A stretch of 64,000 nucleotides of DNA from the NCBI GenBank assembly GCA_028872915.1, contig JAGWNY010000006.1:29607-93606 (forward strand), given 5' to 3'. The stretch's first letter is position 1. Every line of letters starts with the position of its first letter. The notes below the pieces were generated by a model. It saw nothing but the letters and a program-made list of their open reading frames with translations. It searched no databases and had not been told where the DNA came from. Origin of the DNA: Verrucomicrobiota bacterium (lineage in GTDB: Bacteria; Verrucomicrobiota; Verrucomicrobiia; Limisphaerales; UBA11358). Shown here in pieces: positions 17,833 through 27,600 of this stretch. Both the position numbers and the translations under genes were made by a program.

Positions 17833-17860
17833 AAAATATCAGACGGGGGAGGGATTGCAA
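17833..17860 (-). promoter_or_regulatory. Putative sigma-70 promoter of the ribosomal operon
   Basis: On the minus strand TTGCAA (17860-17855) and TATTTT (17838-17833) are separated by 16 bp, close to -35 and -10 consensus. They lie about 120 bp upstream of rplB in the only sizeable gap before the operon. Confidence 0.4.
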
Positions 17861-17935
17861 GCGGTTTTTTCAAGAAAATTTGGGACGGCGACCGCCTCCA
17901 ACGCCGCTTTTACCTGCAATCGGCCGCGGGTTCCG

Positions 17936-19054
17936 TCATTGCCGGACGTTGATGAGCGTTTTGATGGAGTTGTTGGCGACGGCGGCGGAATTGAACCAGG
18001 CGGGGAGCTGGCTCAATGCGCATTCGCCACTCACGAAGTCGGCGGCGCGAACGGCGCCTGACTCGATGAATTCCAGCGCGCGGCGCACGGAGCGGGGCGT
18101 ATGATGAAAGCTCGCGATGAGCTTGAGGTTTGAATAATGGATTCGCTGCGTATCCAGCGCAACCATCGTTCCCGCCGGGCAGCCGCCGAAGAAATTGACG
18201 GTGCCTCCCTTGCGGACCAACGCCACCGCAGCCTCCCATGTCTCCGCCCGCCCAACCGCTTCGATGACTGTGTCAAAGCCCGGAAAATCGTGGTGAACGG
18301 GCACGGGGCCATGACCGGAATCATAACGGGACGGCCCCGGCTCGCGCCGGGCGGGGGCGTGGGCCGGCGCCTGCGCTTGAATTTTTTGCGCCAGATTCTT
18401 TCCGTCCCCCACGTCCACCACGTGGGCCGCGCCAAGTTTTCTGGCCGACTGCAGCCGCGTGGCGTGCCGGCCGGCCACGGTCACGTGGCAGCGGATGCGG
18501 TTGGCCAGGGCGGTAAACATGAGACCGACCGGGCCGGCGCCAATAATCAAAACGTTCTGGCCGGCGCAGAGAGCCGAGTCTTCGATCCCTTGCACCACGC
18601 AGGCCAGCGGTTCGGTCAAGGCGGCGTCACGGAAATCGGTCTGAGGTTTCAGGCGCAGGAGGTTCTTTTGAGCCAGGCGTTCAGGAACCGTGATTGTTTC
18701 GGCATACGCGCCATTGAGAAATTGCAGGTCATCGCAAAGATTTTCCTGGTGGTGAACGCAAAAGAAACATTTGCCGCAAGGGGCCGAATTGGCCGCCACC
18801 ACGCGGTCGCCGATCTTCCAGCCTGCTTCCGAGGCGCCCTCGCCCAGGGCGCAAATGACGCCCGCCATTTCATGGCCAAAGCGGGAAGGCGTCGAGATCA
18901 TTTTCGCATGGTAACCTCTCTCAAAAACTTTCACGTCTGTGCCGCATGTCAACGCCGCCTCGATGTGCATGCGAACTTCGCCGCGTTTCAAAGGCTCTGG
19001 CGAAACCTCTTCAATACGCACGTCTCCCCTTCCATGTAAGATGGCGGCTTTCAT
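17936..19054 (-). CDS. Zinc-dependent alcohol dehydrogenase family protein
   Basis: A 372-residue medium-chain dehydrogenase. The GroES-like domain has the catalytic zinc Cys in LTCGTDVKVFERG and RFGHEMAGV with His-Glu, then the structural zinc site CGKCFFCVHHQENLC (four Cys). The Rossmann domain has VLIIGAGPVGLMF. This fits sorbitol/threonine/galactitol-type NAD(P)-dependent dehydrogenases; the substrate is not evident. Around residues 230-255 a Pro/His/Arg-rich insertion of about 25 residues (APAHAPARREPGPSRYDSGH) is unusual. The ATG at 19054 begins the conserved MKAAILHGRGDVRIEE start; an upstream ATG adds 34 residues without family support. It reads toward the ribosomal operon and away from the next gene. 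Confidence 0.9.
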   Translation of the reverse strand: MKAAILHGRGDVRIEEVSPEPLKRGEVRMHIEAALTCGTDVKVFERGYHAKMISTPSRFGHEMAGVICALGEGASEAGWKIGDRVVAANSAPCGKCFFCVHHQENLCDDLQFLNGAYAETITVPERLAQKNLLRLKPQTDFRDAALTEPLACVVQGIEDSALCAGQNVLIIGAGPVGLMFTALANRIRCHVTVAGRHATRLQSARKLGAAHVVDVGDGKNLAQKIQAQAPAHAPARREPGPSRYDSGHGPVPVHHDFPGFDTVIEAVGRAETWEAAVALVRKGGTVNFFGGCPAGTMVALDTQRIHYSNLKLIASFHHTPRSVRRALEFIESGAVRAADFVSGECALSQLPAWFNSAAVANNSIKTLINVRQ

Positions 19055-19245
19055 GTGGACAGTATATTGATGAACAGCCGACTCGCAACTTTTTTGGAGA
19101 GCTTTTTGGACAGGGACCAGTCCGGTGAGACTGGATCTGGCCAAAGAGATGGACAAGCGGCGGATGTCATAATATCCTCATCGAGAGAAGCTTGAAAAGA
19201 GGGCATTGCCGCTTGTCGGAATATGTGAGATAATCTAATAGAACC

Positions 19246-20091
19246 ATGAGCGACTTCAAATTTGCCTGCCCGGTGTGCGGCCAACACGTCAAAGTGGATT
19301 CGTCGCAGGCAGGCACGCAGATGCAATGTCCGACATGCTTCCAGAAGGTCACGGTGCCGCAGGCGCCCGCCACGGAGGAACAGAGGTGGATTCTCAAGGG
19401 AACCGTCAAGGGTGACCGGCCCAAGGCGGAGATCGCGCCCGGAACCGCGGGGCCACCGCAAAAAATCCCGCATGGCATCACTCCGGTCGCGTATTATCTG
19501 CTTTGGTCCTTGGTTTTTGCAATCGCCATCGGCGGCGCAGCGGTGTTTTTACCCGTATTTTCGTCTCACCATACTTCGCCCCAAGCGATGCCAACGAACG
19601 CCGTTCCAGTAAAGGCTGCCCCGGTGGTCATGGCGCCTCGGGCCAACGACACGAACTGGATGCTGGATTTGAGCGGCGCCACGGTTCCGGACAGTCCCGC
19701 CGCGGGACGGATTCACGGGCATGATTTTATTCTGGGACGGGCGATATTGGAGGACGGCACGTTGACGTTGCGGGAAGGGCAGGAAGGCCCACTCATACTG
19801 GCCATTCGAATCAATTTCGGCGGCGTGCGACCCGAAGCCCTGGCCGGACAATCCGTGAACATCGCCACCAACGCGCCCATGGCGGCGCGCATCGTCCTCA
19901 TCTGGCCCGAAGGCGATGAAGTGGACCGGGCAAGGCTGGAGGGCGGTTACGCCATGCGGCTGGATTTTGGAAAGGTGCATGACAGGCATATTTCGGGAAA
20001 ACTTTATTTTTGCGCGCCGGACAACGCCAAAAGTTACATTGACGGGAGCTTCAATGCCCAGATATACAAACCGCGCCGTCACCACGGATAA
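19246..20091 (+). CDS. Zinc-ribbon membrane protein of unknown function
   Basis: The 281-residue protein begins with a zinc ribbon, CPVCG at residues 9-13 and CPTC at about 28-31, of the kind seen at the N-terminus of many verrucomicrobial and planctomycete membrane proteins. A Pro-rich linker leads to one transmembrane helix (ITPVAYYLLWSLVFAIAIGG, about 78-97). The rest, about 150 residues, is predicted outside the cytoplasm and contains GHDFILGRAILEDGTLTLRE, which I do not recognise as a named domain. The 3' end overlaps pncC by 38 bp, so the two are probably co-transcribed. Confidence 0.75.
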   Translation: MSDFKFACPVCGQHVKVDSSQAGTQMQCPTCFQKVTVPQAPATEEQRWILKGTVKGDRPKAEIAPGTAGPPQKIPHGITPVAYYLLWSLVFAIAIGGAAVFLPVFSSHHTSPQAMPTNAVPVKAAPVVMAPRANDTNWMLDLSGATVPDSPAAGRIHGHDFILGRAILEDGTLTLREGQEGPLILAIRINFGGVRPEALAGQSVNIATNAPMAARIVLIWPEGDEVDRARLEGGYAMRLDFGKVHDRHISGKLYFCAPDNAKSYIDGSFNAQIYKPRRHHG

Positions 20092-20596
20092 CCCCGAAGT
20101 TGCCATTGTTCGCCTGCTGGCCCGCCGCAAACTCACGCTGGCCACCGCTGAATCCTGCACCGGCGGTTTCATTGCCCACCGGATAACCAATGTGCCGGGC
20201 GCGTCGAAGGTGCTTTACGGAGGCATCGTGGCCTACGGCAATCGGGCCAAGATCAAATTTTTAGGCGTGCGCGCCCGCACGCTGGAACGGCACGGCGCCG
20301 TGAGCGCGCCAACCGCGCGCGAGATGGCCGAAGGCGCGCGAAAGAAATTCGCGACCGATTTTGCCATCGCCGTCACCGGCATTGCCGGGCCGGGCGGCGG
20401 GACAAAAGCCAAGCCGGTGGGAACCGTGTTTGTCGCGTTGGCTGGAGGGAAGAAGACGCAAGTAGAGAAAAAATTCAATCCCTTTGGGCGGCTCCTATTT
20501 AAAAGGGCCGCCGCGAGCCAGGCGTTGAAGTTGCTTATGACGGCGCTTCAGAATTCGCGGAGGCCGTCATCCACCCTCCGGTTGCCACGCCCTTAG
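20054..20596 (+). CDS. pncC: Nicotinamide-nucleotide amidohydrolase (CinA C-terminal domain)
   Basis: The 180-residue protein matches the CinA C-terminal/PncC domain: LTLATAESCTGGFIAHRITN, GASKVLYGGIVAYGNRAK, VSAPTAREMAEGAR and IAVTGIAGPGGGTKAKPVGT. PncC deamidates nicotinamide mononucleotide to nicotinate mononucleotide in NAD recycling. It is the stand-alone form without the N-terminal MoaB-like domain. The ATG at 20054 lies inside the 3' end of the preceding gene and gives a protein of normal length plus a 20-residue Arg/Pro tail. Confidence 0.92.
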   Translation: MPRYTNRAVTTDNPEVAIVRLLARRKLTLATAESCTGGFIAHRITNVPGASKVLYGGIVAYGNRAKIKFLGVRARTLERHGAVSAPTAREMAEGARKKFATDFAIAVTGIAGPGGGTKAKPVGTVFVALAGGKKTQVEKKFNPFGRLLFKRAAASQALKLLMTALQNSRRPSSTLRLPRP

Positions 20597-20728
20597 CCGG
20601 GACCATGCGGTTGGGAGGAAAGTGATTGCGTTGTCGCCCGTTTCAGAGCGCCGTTTCAGGCGCGAGCGTGGCGATGTTTCAAAAATTTGATTTTGCGCTT
20701 TGAATGCCGTCTGTTTAAAATTCGCCGC

Positions 20729-21295
20729 ATGAAAGTCAAATTACTGTTTCTGGCAACCGTTCCATTCATTGTGTCCCAGGCCGCATGGGCCGGCCCCACC
20801 GCCTTTCAACTGGCGAAAATGGGCGACAAATACGTCGGGGAACAGTCCAAGGACAGGGTTGTGCAGATTCGCTCGGAAAGGTCCGTTGGCAGCCTCACAC
20901 CGGACATCTGGTACGTGGTTTATTACGATCCCGACGCGACCTTCAAATCCGTCCAGGTCAAATTTGGCGCCGGCAGGGAAATGTCCGTCACCCATCCCTG
21001 GCGCGTTTTGGAGATGGCCAGCAACGCGCACAAAATCTTCAACACAGCCGGGCTGAAGGTGGATTCGGATAAAGCCCTGTCCATCGCAACCTCCCAGCCG
21101 CTTCTCAAAGACCTCAAACTCAAGTCCACCCAACTTTTTCTGATGCACACCGATCTGGGACCGGAATGGAAGGTCCAATTATGGGCAGCCAAACTGGACA
21201 ATTCCGGCACCCAGGCCGACATCGGCGTCGTGGTCATTTCGGCGACGGACGGGTCCGTGGTTCAGAGCGATTTGCACCCCGAACACGTCCAATAA
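20729..21295 (+). CDS. Exported protein of unknown function, PepSY-like
   Basis: The 188-residue protein has a clear signal peptide, MKVKLLFLATVPFIVSQAAW with cleavage after AWA. The mature part includes DIWYVVYYDPDATFKSVQVK, MSVTHPWRVLEMA and KVQLWAAKLDNSG. The alternation of WYVVYYD and a later WKVQLWAA strand suggests PepSY-like repeats, but the match is weak. It starts 130 bp after pncC and ends 6 bp before the glycosyltransferase, so it may share a transcript with it. Confidence 0.7.
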   Translation: MKVKLLFLATVPFIVSQAAWAGPTAFQLAKMGDKYVGEQSKDRVVQIRSERSVGSLTPDIWYVVYYDPDATFKSVQVKFGAGREMSVTHPWRVLEMASNAHKIFNTAGLKVDSDKALSIATSQPLLKDLKLKSTQLFLMHTDLGPEWKVQLWAAKLDNSGTQADIGVVVISATDGSVVQSDLHPEHVQ

Positions 21296-21301
21296 TCGGC
21301 G

Positions 21302-22060
21302 ATGCTTTTGTCACGTTGCTGCGCCGTCATTCCCTGTTTCAATGAAGCAGCGACGATTGAAAGCGTTGTCGCCGGTGTCAAGCGGCTTTTGACGGCTGTC
21401 ATCGTGGTGGACGACGGATCGGAGGATGGCGGCGGCGCGCTGGCCGGCGCGGCCGGAGCGAAGGTGATTGTCCTTGAGCGCAATCGCGGCAAAGGAGCCG
21501 CGCTACGCGAGGGCTGGCGTTGCGCCCGGCAGGCCGGCTTTGATTGGGTCCTCATGCTGGACGCAGACGGACAACATTCTTCGGAGGATATTCCCAAACT
21601 CTTCGAGTGCGCTCGCCGCACGGGCGCGTTGCTGGTCGTCGGAAACCGGATGAAACAATGCGGGCGCATGTCCCCGTTGCGCCGTGTGGTCAACCGCCGG
21701 ATGTCCGGGCATCTTTCGGCGTTGACCGGCGTGGCGGTGCCCGATTCGCAGTGCGGCTTCCGCCTGGCGCATTTGCAAACGCTGCTGGATTTGCCCCTGA
21801 CCGCCAACCATTTTGAAATTGAATCCGAGATGATTACGGCGTTTGCCGCCGCTGGCGAAACCATCGCCTTTGTTCCCATCGCGGCCCTTTCCAAGAACCG
21901 GCCCAGCAAAATCCGCCCGCTCCTGGATACGGCGCGGTGGTTTTGGTGGCGGCTGCGGCAGCCGGCGGCCCTTCGGGCCGCCATGACTCCCACCCTTGGG
22001 GGAGAGCGCCGTGGCGCGGGGGGATTCCCGGTTCACGGAAAGGGAGCGATCACGCCGTGA
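21302..22060 (+). CDS. Family 2 glycosyltransferase
   Basis: The 252-residue protein has a GT-A fold: AVIPCFNEAATIESVV, VIVVDDGSEDGG, ERNRGKGAALREGW and MLDADGQHSSEDIPKL with the DxD-type metal site. This pattern resembles dolichyl/undecaprenyl-phosphate sugar transferases. No transmembrane helix is evident in the catalytic part. The last about 30 residues are Arg/Gly-rich. Its stop overlaps the GTG start of the next membrane protein (GTGA), suggesting coupling. Donor and acceptor are unknown. Confidence 0.88.
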   Translation: MLLSRCCAVIPCFNEAATIESVVAGVKRLLTAVIVVDDGSEDGGGALAGAAGAKVIVLERNRGKGAALREGWRCARQAGFDWVLMLDADGQHSSEDIPKLFECARRTGALLVVGNRMKQCGRMSPLRRVVNRRMSGHLSALTGVAVPDSQCGFRLAHLQTLLDLPLTANHFEIESEMITAFAAAGETIAFVPIAALSKNRPSKIRPLLDTARWFWWRLRQPAALRAAMTPTLGGERRGAGGFPVHGKGAITP

Positions 22061-22365
22061 ATGTTCTTGTCCGCAAAATCGTTGTGCTGACCGTGGTGAC
22101 GGTGCTGTTTGGCTACTTTTACGGCTGGGCCGCCCCGCGGGCGTTTCCCAATGGCCGGTCGGGATTCGCCTACGGACTGTTGCACGGCGCGCTCATGCCC
22201 ATTGCGCTGCCGAGCCTGGTCATCGGCCGGGACGTGCCGATTTACGCCACGGATAATTCCGGACGCGGCTACAAGATCGGATACATTTGCGGAATCAACG
22301 TTTGTGGCTTCGTATTTTTCGGCTCTCTTTTCTGGAAGCCAAAAAAGATGGGCGCCCGCAAATAA
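22057..22365 (+). CDS. Small membrane protein of unknown function
   Basis: A 102-residue protein starting with GTG at 22057, four bases into the end of the glycosyltransferase gene, with AAGGGA about 13 bp upstream. It has a first helix IVVLTVVTVLFGYFYGWAAP, a second LLHGALMPIALPSLVI and a third ICGINVCGFVFFGSLFW, ending in a Lys-rich tail. A longer frame exists but overlaps the previous gene by 120 bp. The coupling suggests a role with the glycosyltransferase. Confidence 0.65.
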   Translation: MNVLVRKIVVLTVVTVLFGYFYGWAAPRAFPNGRSGFAYGLLHGALMPIALPSLVIGRDVPIYATDNSGRGYKIGYICGINVCGFVFFGSLFWKPKKMGARK

Positions 22366-22528
22366 GCCGCCGCCTCCCGCCAAAGAAATCATAAATTTCA
22401 ACCGCAAAGGGGCGAATGGTTTCCACGGGACGTTGCCATTGTTCACCCAGCCTCGGTCAACGGTTGCTTTTGGCGCGCTACGCTGCGAATTTTTAACAAA
22501 GGAGGAACAGGTTGAGCGCGGGCGTCTT

Positions 22529-23248
22529 TTACAAAATCCAGTTCCGAAAGATTTCAATCACATTCAACGCGCCGCCGGCCCAATATTCATTGGGCGGCAG
22601 CCAAAACGTCCGCCGCGAGCGCTGATACAGCAGTTGCGCCGGCTGGGCGGGGCGATTTGGATCGTAGGCCGAAAAGCGGACTTCATCCCCGATTTCGGCT
22701 CCATCGAACAGAATCATGCCGTGATTGATCGTCAGGGATGGAAATGTCACCAGATGGACGATGGGCGAAAATCCGTTTTGGATCCCGGCAAGCAATTTAG
22801 CCGAGGCGCGATTTTGATTCCGTCGCGAGAGGGGAAAGAGCATCCGCCAATGGCTGCGCAACACATAAGAGCGCCACGCCCCGCCACAGGCCGCTTTCAA
22901 TAATTTTTCCCGCGCACGGCTGAATTCGCGCAGGCACGAAAATCCGGGGATTTCAAGCGGCTTCGCCGACGGCACCCGGGGATTGCCGGCGAGGACGCGG
23001 CGCACCAACATGCGGCAGGTTTCATCGTCGGCCGCCGGCTGTTGCGGCGCGAAGCGGGCATGGTAAAGAAACTGGCGGGCGGCGCGGGCCAGCACGAAGC
23101 AGCGATGGGCGTAATCGGGCCTGGGCTGCCGCTTTTTGAAACTCATTGCGCCGGTTGCCGGGTCCGGGCGGTATTCCCACAACAGTTCATTGGCGAACGC
23201 AAACGTATCGAGGTCAAATTCAAAACGTCGTGGAGTTTTCGTCGTCAT
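22529..23248 (-). CDS. Protein of unknown function, possibly C39-like cysteine peptidase fold
   Basis: I do not recognise this 239-residue protein with certainty. Near the C-terminus it has TINHGMILFDGAEIGDEVRF and SAYDPNRP (His176, Asp196), a spacing reminiscent of the His and Asp of papain/C39-like domains of the NHAVVxYG...YDPN type. The possible partner Cys are Cys105 and Cys121. No signal peptide or membrane helix is visible. It is transcribed divergently from the AMP-ligase gene across 45 bp, so they may share regulation. The peptidase idea is a guess from pattern. Confidence 0.6.
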   Translation of the reverse strand: MTTKTPRRFEFDLDTFAFANELLWEYRPDPATGAMSFKKRQPRPDYAHRCFVLARAARQFLYHARFAPQQPAADDETCRMLVRRVLAGNPRVPSAKPLEIPGFSCLREFSRAREKLLKAACGGAWRSYVLRSHWRMLFPLSRRNQNRASAKLLAGIQNGFSPIVHLVTFPSLTINHGMILFDGAEIGDEVRFSAYDPNRPAQPAQLLYQRSRRTFWLPPNEYWAGGALNVIEIFRNWIL

Positions 23249-23293
23249 GGGAATAATCTAACGGAAATCTAAATTCATCGCCGCCCGCTGACA

Positions 23294-24541
23294 ATGCTTT
23301 ACAAACGCTGGACAAGGACCGCCCGCCTACACCGGAACGAGCCGGCATTGCGCGACGCCGCCGCCGGACGCCATTGGACATTCGGCGAACTTTTTGAAGC
23401 CGGCGAAAGGGAAAAAACCGGCCCGGCGTCCGCGGTTTTTCCTTCCGGCCATTCGCCGGAATTCATCCTCCAGGTCCTTGCCGGATGGCGCGAAGGCAGG
23501 GTGCTCTGCCCTTTGGAACCGGGCCAGGCGCACCCTCTGCTTTCCGGCGCGCCGGCACATTGCGTTCATTTCAAGCGCACCTCCGCCACCACGGGCGGCG
23601 CGCGCCTGATCGCCTTCACCGCAAGGCAACTGGCGGCGGACGCCGACCAGATAGTGCGCACGATGGGCCTGCGGTCGGACTGGCCGAACGTTGGTGTGAT
23701 TTCTCTCGCGCATTCGTATGGATTTTCCAATTTGGTCCTGCCACTGCTGCTGCACGGCATTCCGCTGGTGCTGGCGGCCGGACCGCTTCCCGAAATGGTG
23801 CGGCGGGCGGCTGGCAGCGAAGGAAACGTCACGATTCCGGCGGTGCCGGCGATATGGCGGGCGTGGCATGAGGCCCGCGCGATTCCGGCAAATACACGGC
23901 TGGCCATATCCGCCGGAGCGCCTCTGTCCTTGAAACTGGAGCAGGAAATTTTCAAGGCCGGCGGCTTGAAAATCCATAATTTTTATGGCGCTTCCGAATG
24001 CGGCGGCATCGCTTTCGACGCCTCCGACGCGCCGCGTGAGGACGCTGCAATTGCCGGAATGCCGCTGGACGGTGTCCAGGTATCCCTCAACGAGGACGGC
24101 TGCCTGATCGTTCAGAGCGATGCCGTGGGCGAAACCTATTGGCCGCCGGCGCCGCCTTCGCCGGGCAACCGCGTTTTTCAAACGTTCGATCTCGCTGAAT
24201 TGAAGGACGGAAAAGTCCTTCTGCACGGCCGGCTCAATGATTTGATCAACGTCGCCGGACGCAAAGTTTCCCCCGAAACCATTGAAAGCGTCCTGCTCTC
24301 GCATCCGGCAATCCGCGATTGTTTGGTCTTGGGCGTGCCGAGCCGGGACAAGGAGCGGGGGCAAACCATTGCGGCGATTATCGCGTCGGACGCGGCGGCG
24401 GAGGAATTGAAGGCGTTTGCGCTGGAACGAATGCCGGCATGGCAGGCGCCGCGCCTCTGGCATTTCGTGGATTCATTGGAATCCAATGCGCGCGGAAAAC
24501 TTTCGCGGGCGCAATGGCGAAAAAAATTCGGCGGTTCGTGA
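23294..24541 (+). CDS. Acyl-AMP ligase/acyl-CoA synthetase family protein
   Basis: A 415-residue member of the adenylate-forming superfamily. It has the phosphate loop as TSATTGGARLIAF (about residue 97), the A5 motif FYGASECGGIAF, the A8 motif HGRLNDLINVAGRKVSPETI and the catalytic Lys region NARGKLSRAQW. The protein is shorter than the about 500 residues typical for acyl-CoA synthetases because the N-terminal subdomain is reduced. The loop departs from the usual SSGTTGxPKG. It adenylates a carboxylic acid with ATP; the acid is unknown. No acyl-carrier or thioesterase gene is adjacent. Confidence 0.85.
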   Translation: MLYKRWTRTARLHRNEPALRDAAAGRHWTFGELFEAGEREKTGPASAVFPSGHSPEFILQVLAGWREGRVLCPLEPGQAHPLLSGAPAHCVHFKRTSATTGGARLIAFTARQLAADADQIVRTMGLRSDWPNVGVISLAHSYGFSNLVLPLLLHGIPLVLAAGPLPEMVRRAAGSEGNVTIPAVPAIWRAWHEARAIPANTRLAISAGAPLSLKLEQEIFKAGGLKIHNFYGASECGGIAFDASDAPREDAAIAGMPLDGVQVSLNEDGCLIVQSDAVGETYWPPAPPSPGNRVFQTFDLAELKDGKVLLHGRLNDLINVAGRKVSPETIESVLLSHPAIRDCLVLGVPSRDKERGQTIAAIIASDAAAEELKAFALERMPAWQAPRLWHFVDSLESNARGKLSRAQWRKKFGGS

Positions 24542-24586
24542 CGGCGTCTCACTGCGACACGAATGACCTCATCCGTGCGACAGACA

Positions 24587-24608
24587 CCCTCTCCCAAAGG
24601 GCAGAGGG
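24587..24608. terminator. Hairpin between convergent genes, possible bidirectional terminator
   Basis: CCCTCTCCC, three As and GGGCAGAGGG form a 9 bp stem with one bulge in the 116 bp gap between the AMP-ligase and smc stops. There is no U-run on either strand, so termination is only suggested by position. Confidence 0.35.
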
Positions 24609-24657
24609 AATTGTCCAGCGGTTCCAAGGCCCAATGCGGGAATTCTTGGGGGAAGTT

Positions 24658-27600
24658 TCACCCCGCCTGCGCCACCGGTTCTTGTTTTGCCGGGTCGTCG
24701 TTTTCCTTGCGGAATTTCACGCTGACGATCTTGCTGACCCCATGCTCTTCCATCGTCACGCCGTAGAGGACGTTGGCCATGGCAATGGTGCGCTTGTTAT
24801 GGGTGATGATGATGAATTGCGACTGCGCGATGAAACGTTGCAGGACCTTGACGAAGCGGAGGATGTTGGCCTCGTCAAGGGCGGCATCCAATTCGTCCAA
24901 AACGCAGAACGGACTGGGCTTGACCTGGTAGATGGAAAAGAGGAGCGCGACAGCCACCATGGTCTGCTCGCCGCCGGACAACAGGGAAATGCTTTGTTGC
25001 TGTTTGCCGGGCGGGCGGGCCGTGATTTCAATGCCGCTTTCGAGCACGTCATTGGCATCGGACAGGACGAGGTCAGCCTTGCCGCCGCCGAAAACTTCGC
25101 CAAAGAGCGTTCGGAAATTTTCCCGCACTTTTTCGAACGTTTCCAGGAACATCCGCCGGGTCTGGGTGTTGATGCGTGAAATGACTTCGAGCAACTGCGC
25201 CTTGGCTGAGACCAGATCGTCATGCTGTTTGGAGAGGAACTGGTATCGCTGTTCGGTTTCCTCGTATTCCTCAATGGCGACCAGGTTCACGGGGCCGATT
25301 TCATCGAGCCGCTGTTGCAGCGCTTCGATCTGCCGGACCACGGCGTCCCAGTCCGTGGCGGCGCCGCTGGCGGCCATTTCCTCCGGCGTCAGGGTTTGGA
25401 CCCGGGCCGGCCCTTCGTCGGCAAACGTGATGGTGATGCACTCGCTGCGGACGTCGTCCAGTTGCACGTGGTATTTCTGCTGAATCCGGTCGCGGAGGTT
25501 CTGGACGGACATGTTATTCCGGGCCAGTTCAACTTCGACCGCGCCGCGGCGATTTTGCAGTTCCGTAAGGCCGCCGCGCTGCGAGCGCAATTGTTCTTCG
25601 CGGCAGGCAATGTCGGATTCCTGCGAATTTTTTTGCCCGATCAATTCGGCGGCGAGGGCGTTGACCTGCTCATGCTCATGCGCCAGCCGTTCCATTTGCT
25701 GGCGCGATTCCTGGATTTCCAACCCCGCCTGCTCGCGCCGGGCAACGACCGCCTCGATTTCACCGCGCCGCTGGGCGGCAAGCTGATTCAATTCTTCAAT
25801 CCGCCGCCCCAGCGCCTCTTGCTGGCGGCGAAACGAGGCCAGGAGTTGTTCCTCCGCCGCCAGCGCCACGCGGCTTTCAGTCAGGGCGGCGTTGGCCGTC
25901 TCGCGCGCGGCCCGCAGACTTTCCACGCCGGCGGTCAGCGCGGACGTGCGCTCGCGGCTTTCGCGTTCGCGCGCTTCAAATTCGGCCAGTTGCCGGAGCA
26001 GCGAATCGCGTTTTTGCATGCCTTCCTTTTCCTGGGCGGCGAGGCTTTGGACCTCGAAGAGGACGGTCTCAATTTTTTGCGCGAGCAGACGGGAGGAATT
26101 TTGGAGCGCGCGGAATTCCCCTTCGCGCGTGGCGATGGCCACTTCCTGTTCGCGCAGTTCCCCCTGCGCCTCCTGCAAGCCCGCCTGCAAGCCGGTTTGC
26201 TCGGCCTGCAACGCGCCGCGATTGCGGGAGGCTTCGGCCACGCGCTGTTGCATCTCGGCCAGTTCGCTTTCCAGTTCGGAAATCTGGTTTTTGCGGCCGA
26301 GGATGGAAGCGGGCGCCTTGGGATTGCCGTGGCCGTTGAGGTAACCGCCGGTATAGACCCCGTGGCGGCTGAGCAGATCGCCGGAAAGCGTCACGAAATC
26401 GCAGCCGGCATGGCCGTTTTGGATTTGCGCGGTGGCGGTGGCCAGGTCCGATGCGATGAACGTGCGGCCCAGCAGGGACTTTAAAAGTTTTTCAACCGAC
26501 GGATCGCTCTGGACAACGCTCAAGGCATGAACAATGCCGCCGGCTGGAAGCGCCTCCCCGCCCGTTTGGGCGCCGGGCGCCATTTCGCCCTCGAATGCAA
26601 GCTGTTTTTCATCCGCGGGGCGCTGCATAGCCAGCGCCGCCACGCTGGCGCGTCCCGCCTTGTTGGCATTGAGATCGGCGAGGATTTCCTGCGCGGATTC
26701 CGGCTGCTCGGTCAGCACCAATTGGAGGTGATGGCCAAGGGCGTTTTCCATTGCCACGACAAACCGTTCCGGCACGCGGATGTGATCGGCGAGGGAACCA
26801 ATGACGGCGCGGCCGGCGTCGCGCGAGCGAAGGGCGGCCACGGCGCCGGCGTCGAAGCCCTCGCGGGAGCGTTCCAATTGTTCGATGACGCTCAAGCGCG
26901 ACCGTTTGGCGGCCTGTTGCTGCAACATTTCGTCCTGTTCAACAGAGGAACGGGCCAATTCCTCCTGGACCTGCCGAAGGCGTTCCTGCCGTTGTGTCAC
27001 GGCTTCGCGCCGGGCCTGGGCATTGAGCTTTTCCGCTTCAACGGACATTGTAAATTCTCCCAAGCGGGCATCCAGAAGGGCGCGTTCCTCTTCAAGCTGC
27101 GCTTTTTCCGCGGAAAGCTTCTCCAGGCGGACGGCGTTGCCCTGCTTTTGAAGTTCCAAGGCGGTCATCTCGTTGCGGATCCGCGTGAGGTCCTGGGCGG
27201 CGGTGAAGGCGGCCGACTGCGCCTGGCGCAGTTGTTCCTGAGTATCTTTCAGGCGGTTTTCCACGTCGGCAAGAGCGGCCTGTCGTTTTTCCAGGGCATC
27301 GCGATGCGCCGCCAGCGCGGCCTCGGAACCGGATAGATTGCCGGCTACCACCGCCAACTCTTCCCCGGCAGCGTGGCAACGTTCGCCGGCCTGGGCGATC
27401 TCAGCCAGCGCGCGGGAATTCTGTGATTCAAGTTCTCGCAGCCGTTCCTCATTGTATTGGATGCGGCTCTCATGCCGTCCGGCTTCCGCCTTCAATTCCA
27501 GTCCGCGTTGTTGCCGCGCCGAAACCTCGTGTTCGAGCGCCATGAGCCGCTCGCGCAATTGCCGGATTTCATCTTCACGCCCCAGCACTTCCGCCGCGCC

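Noticed and set aside
25222..26484. Plus-strand open frame of about 420 codons opposite smc
   Set aside because: Shadow of the SMC coiled coil; no start signal or recognisable domain.
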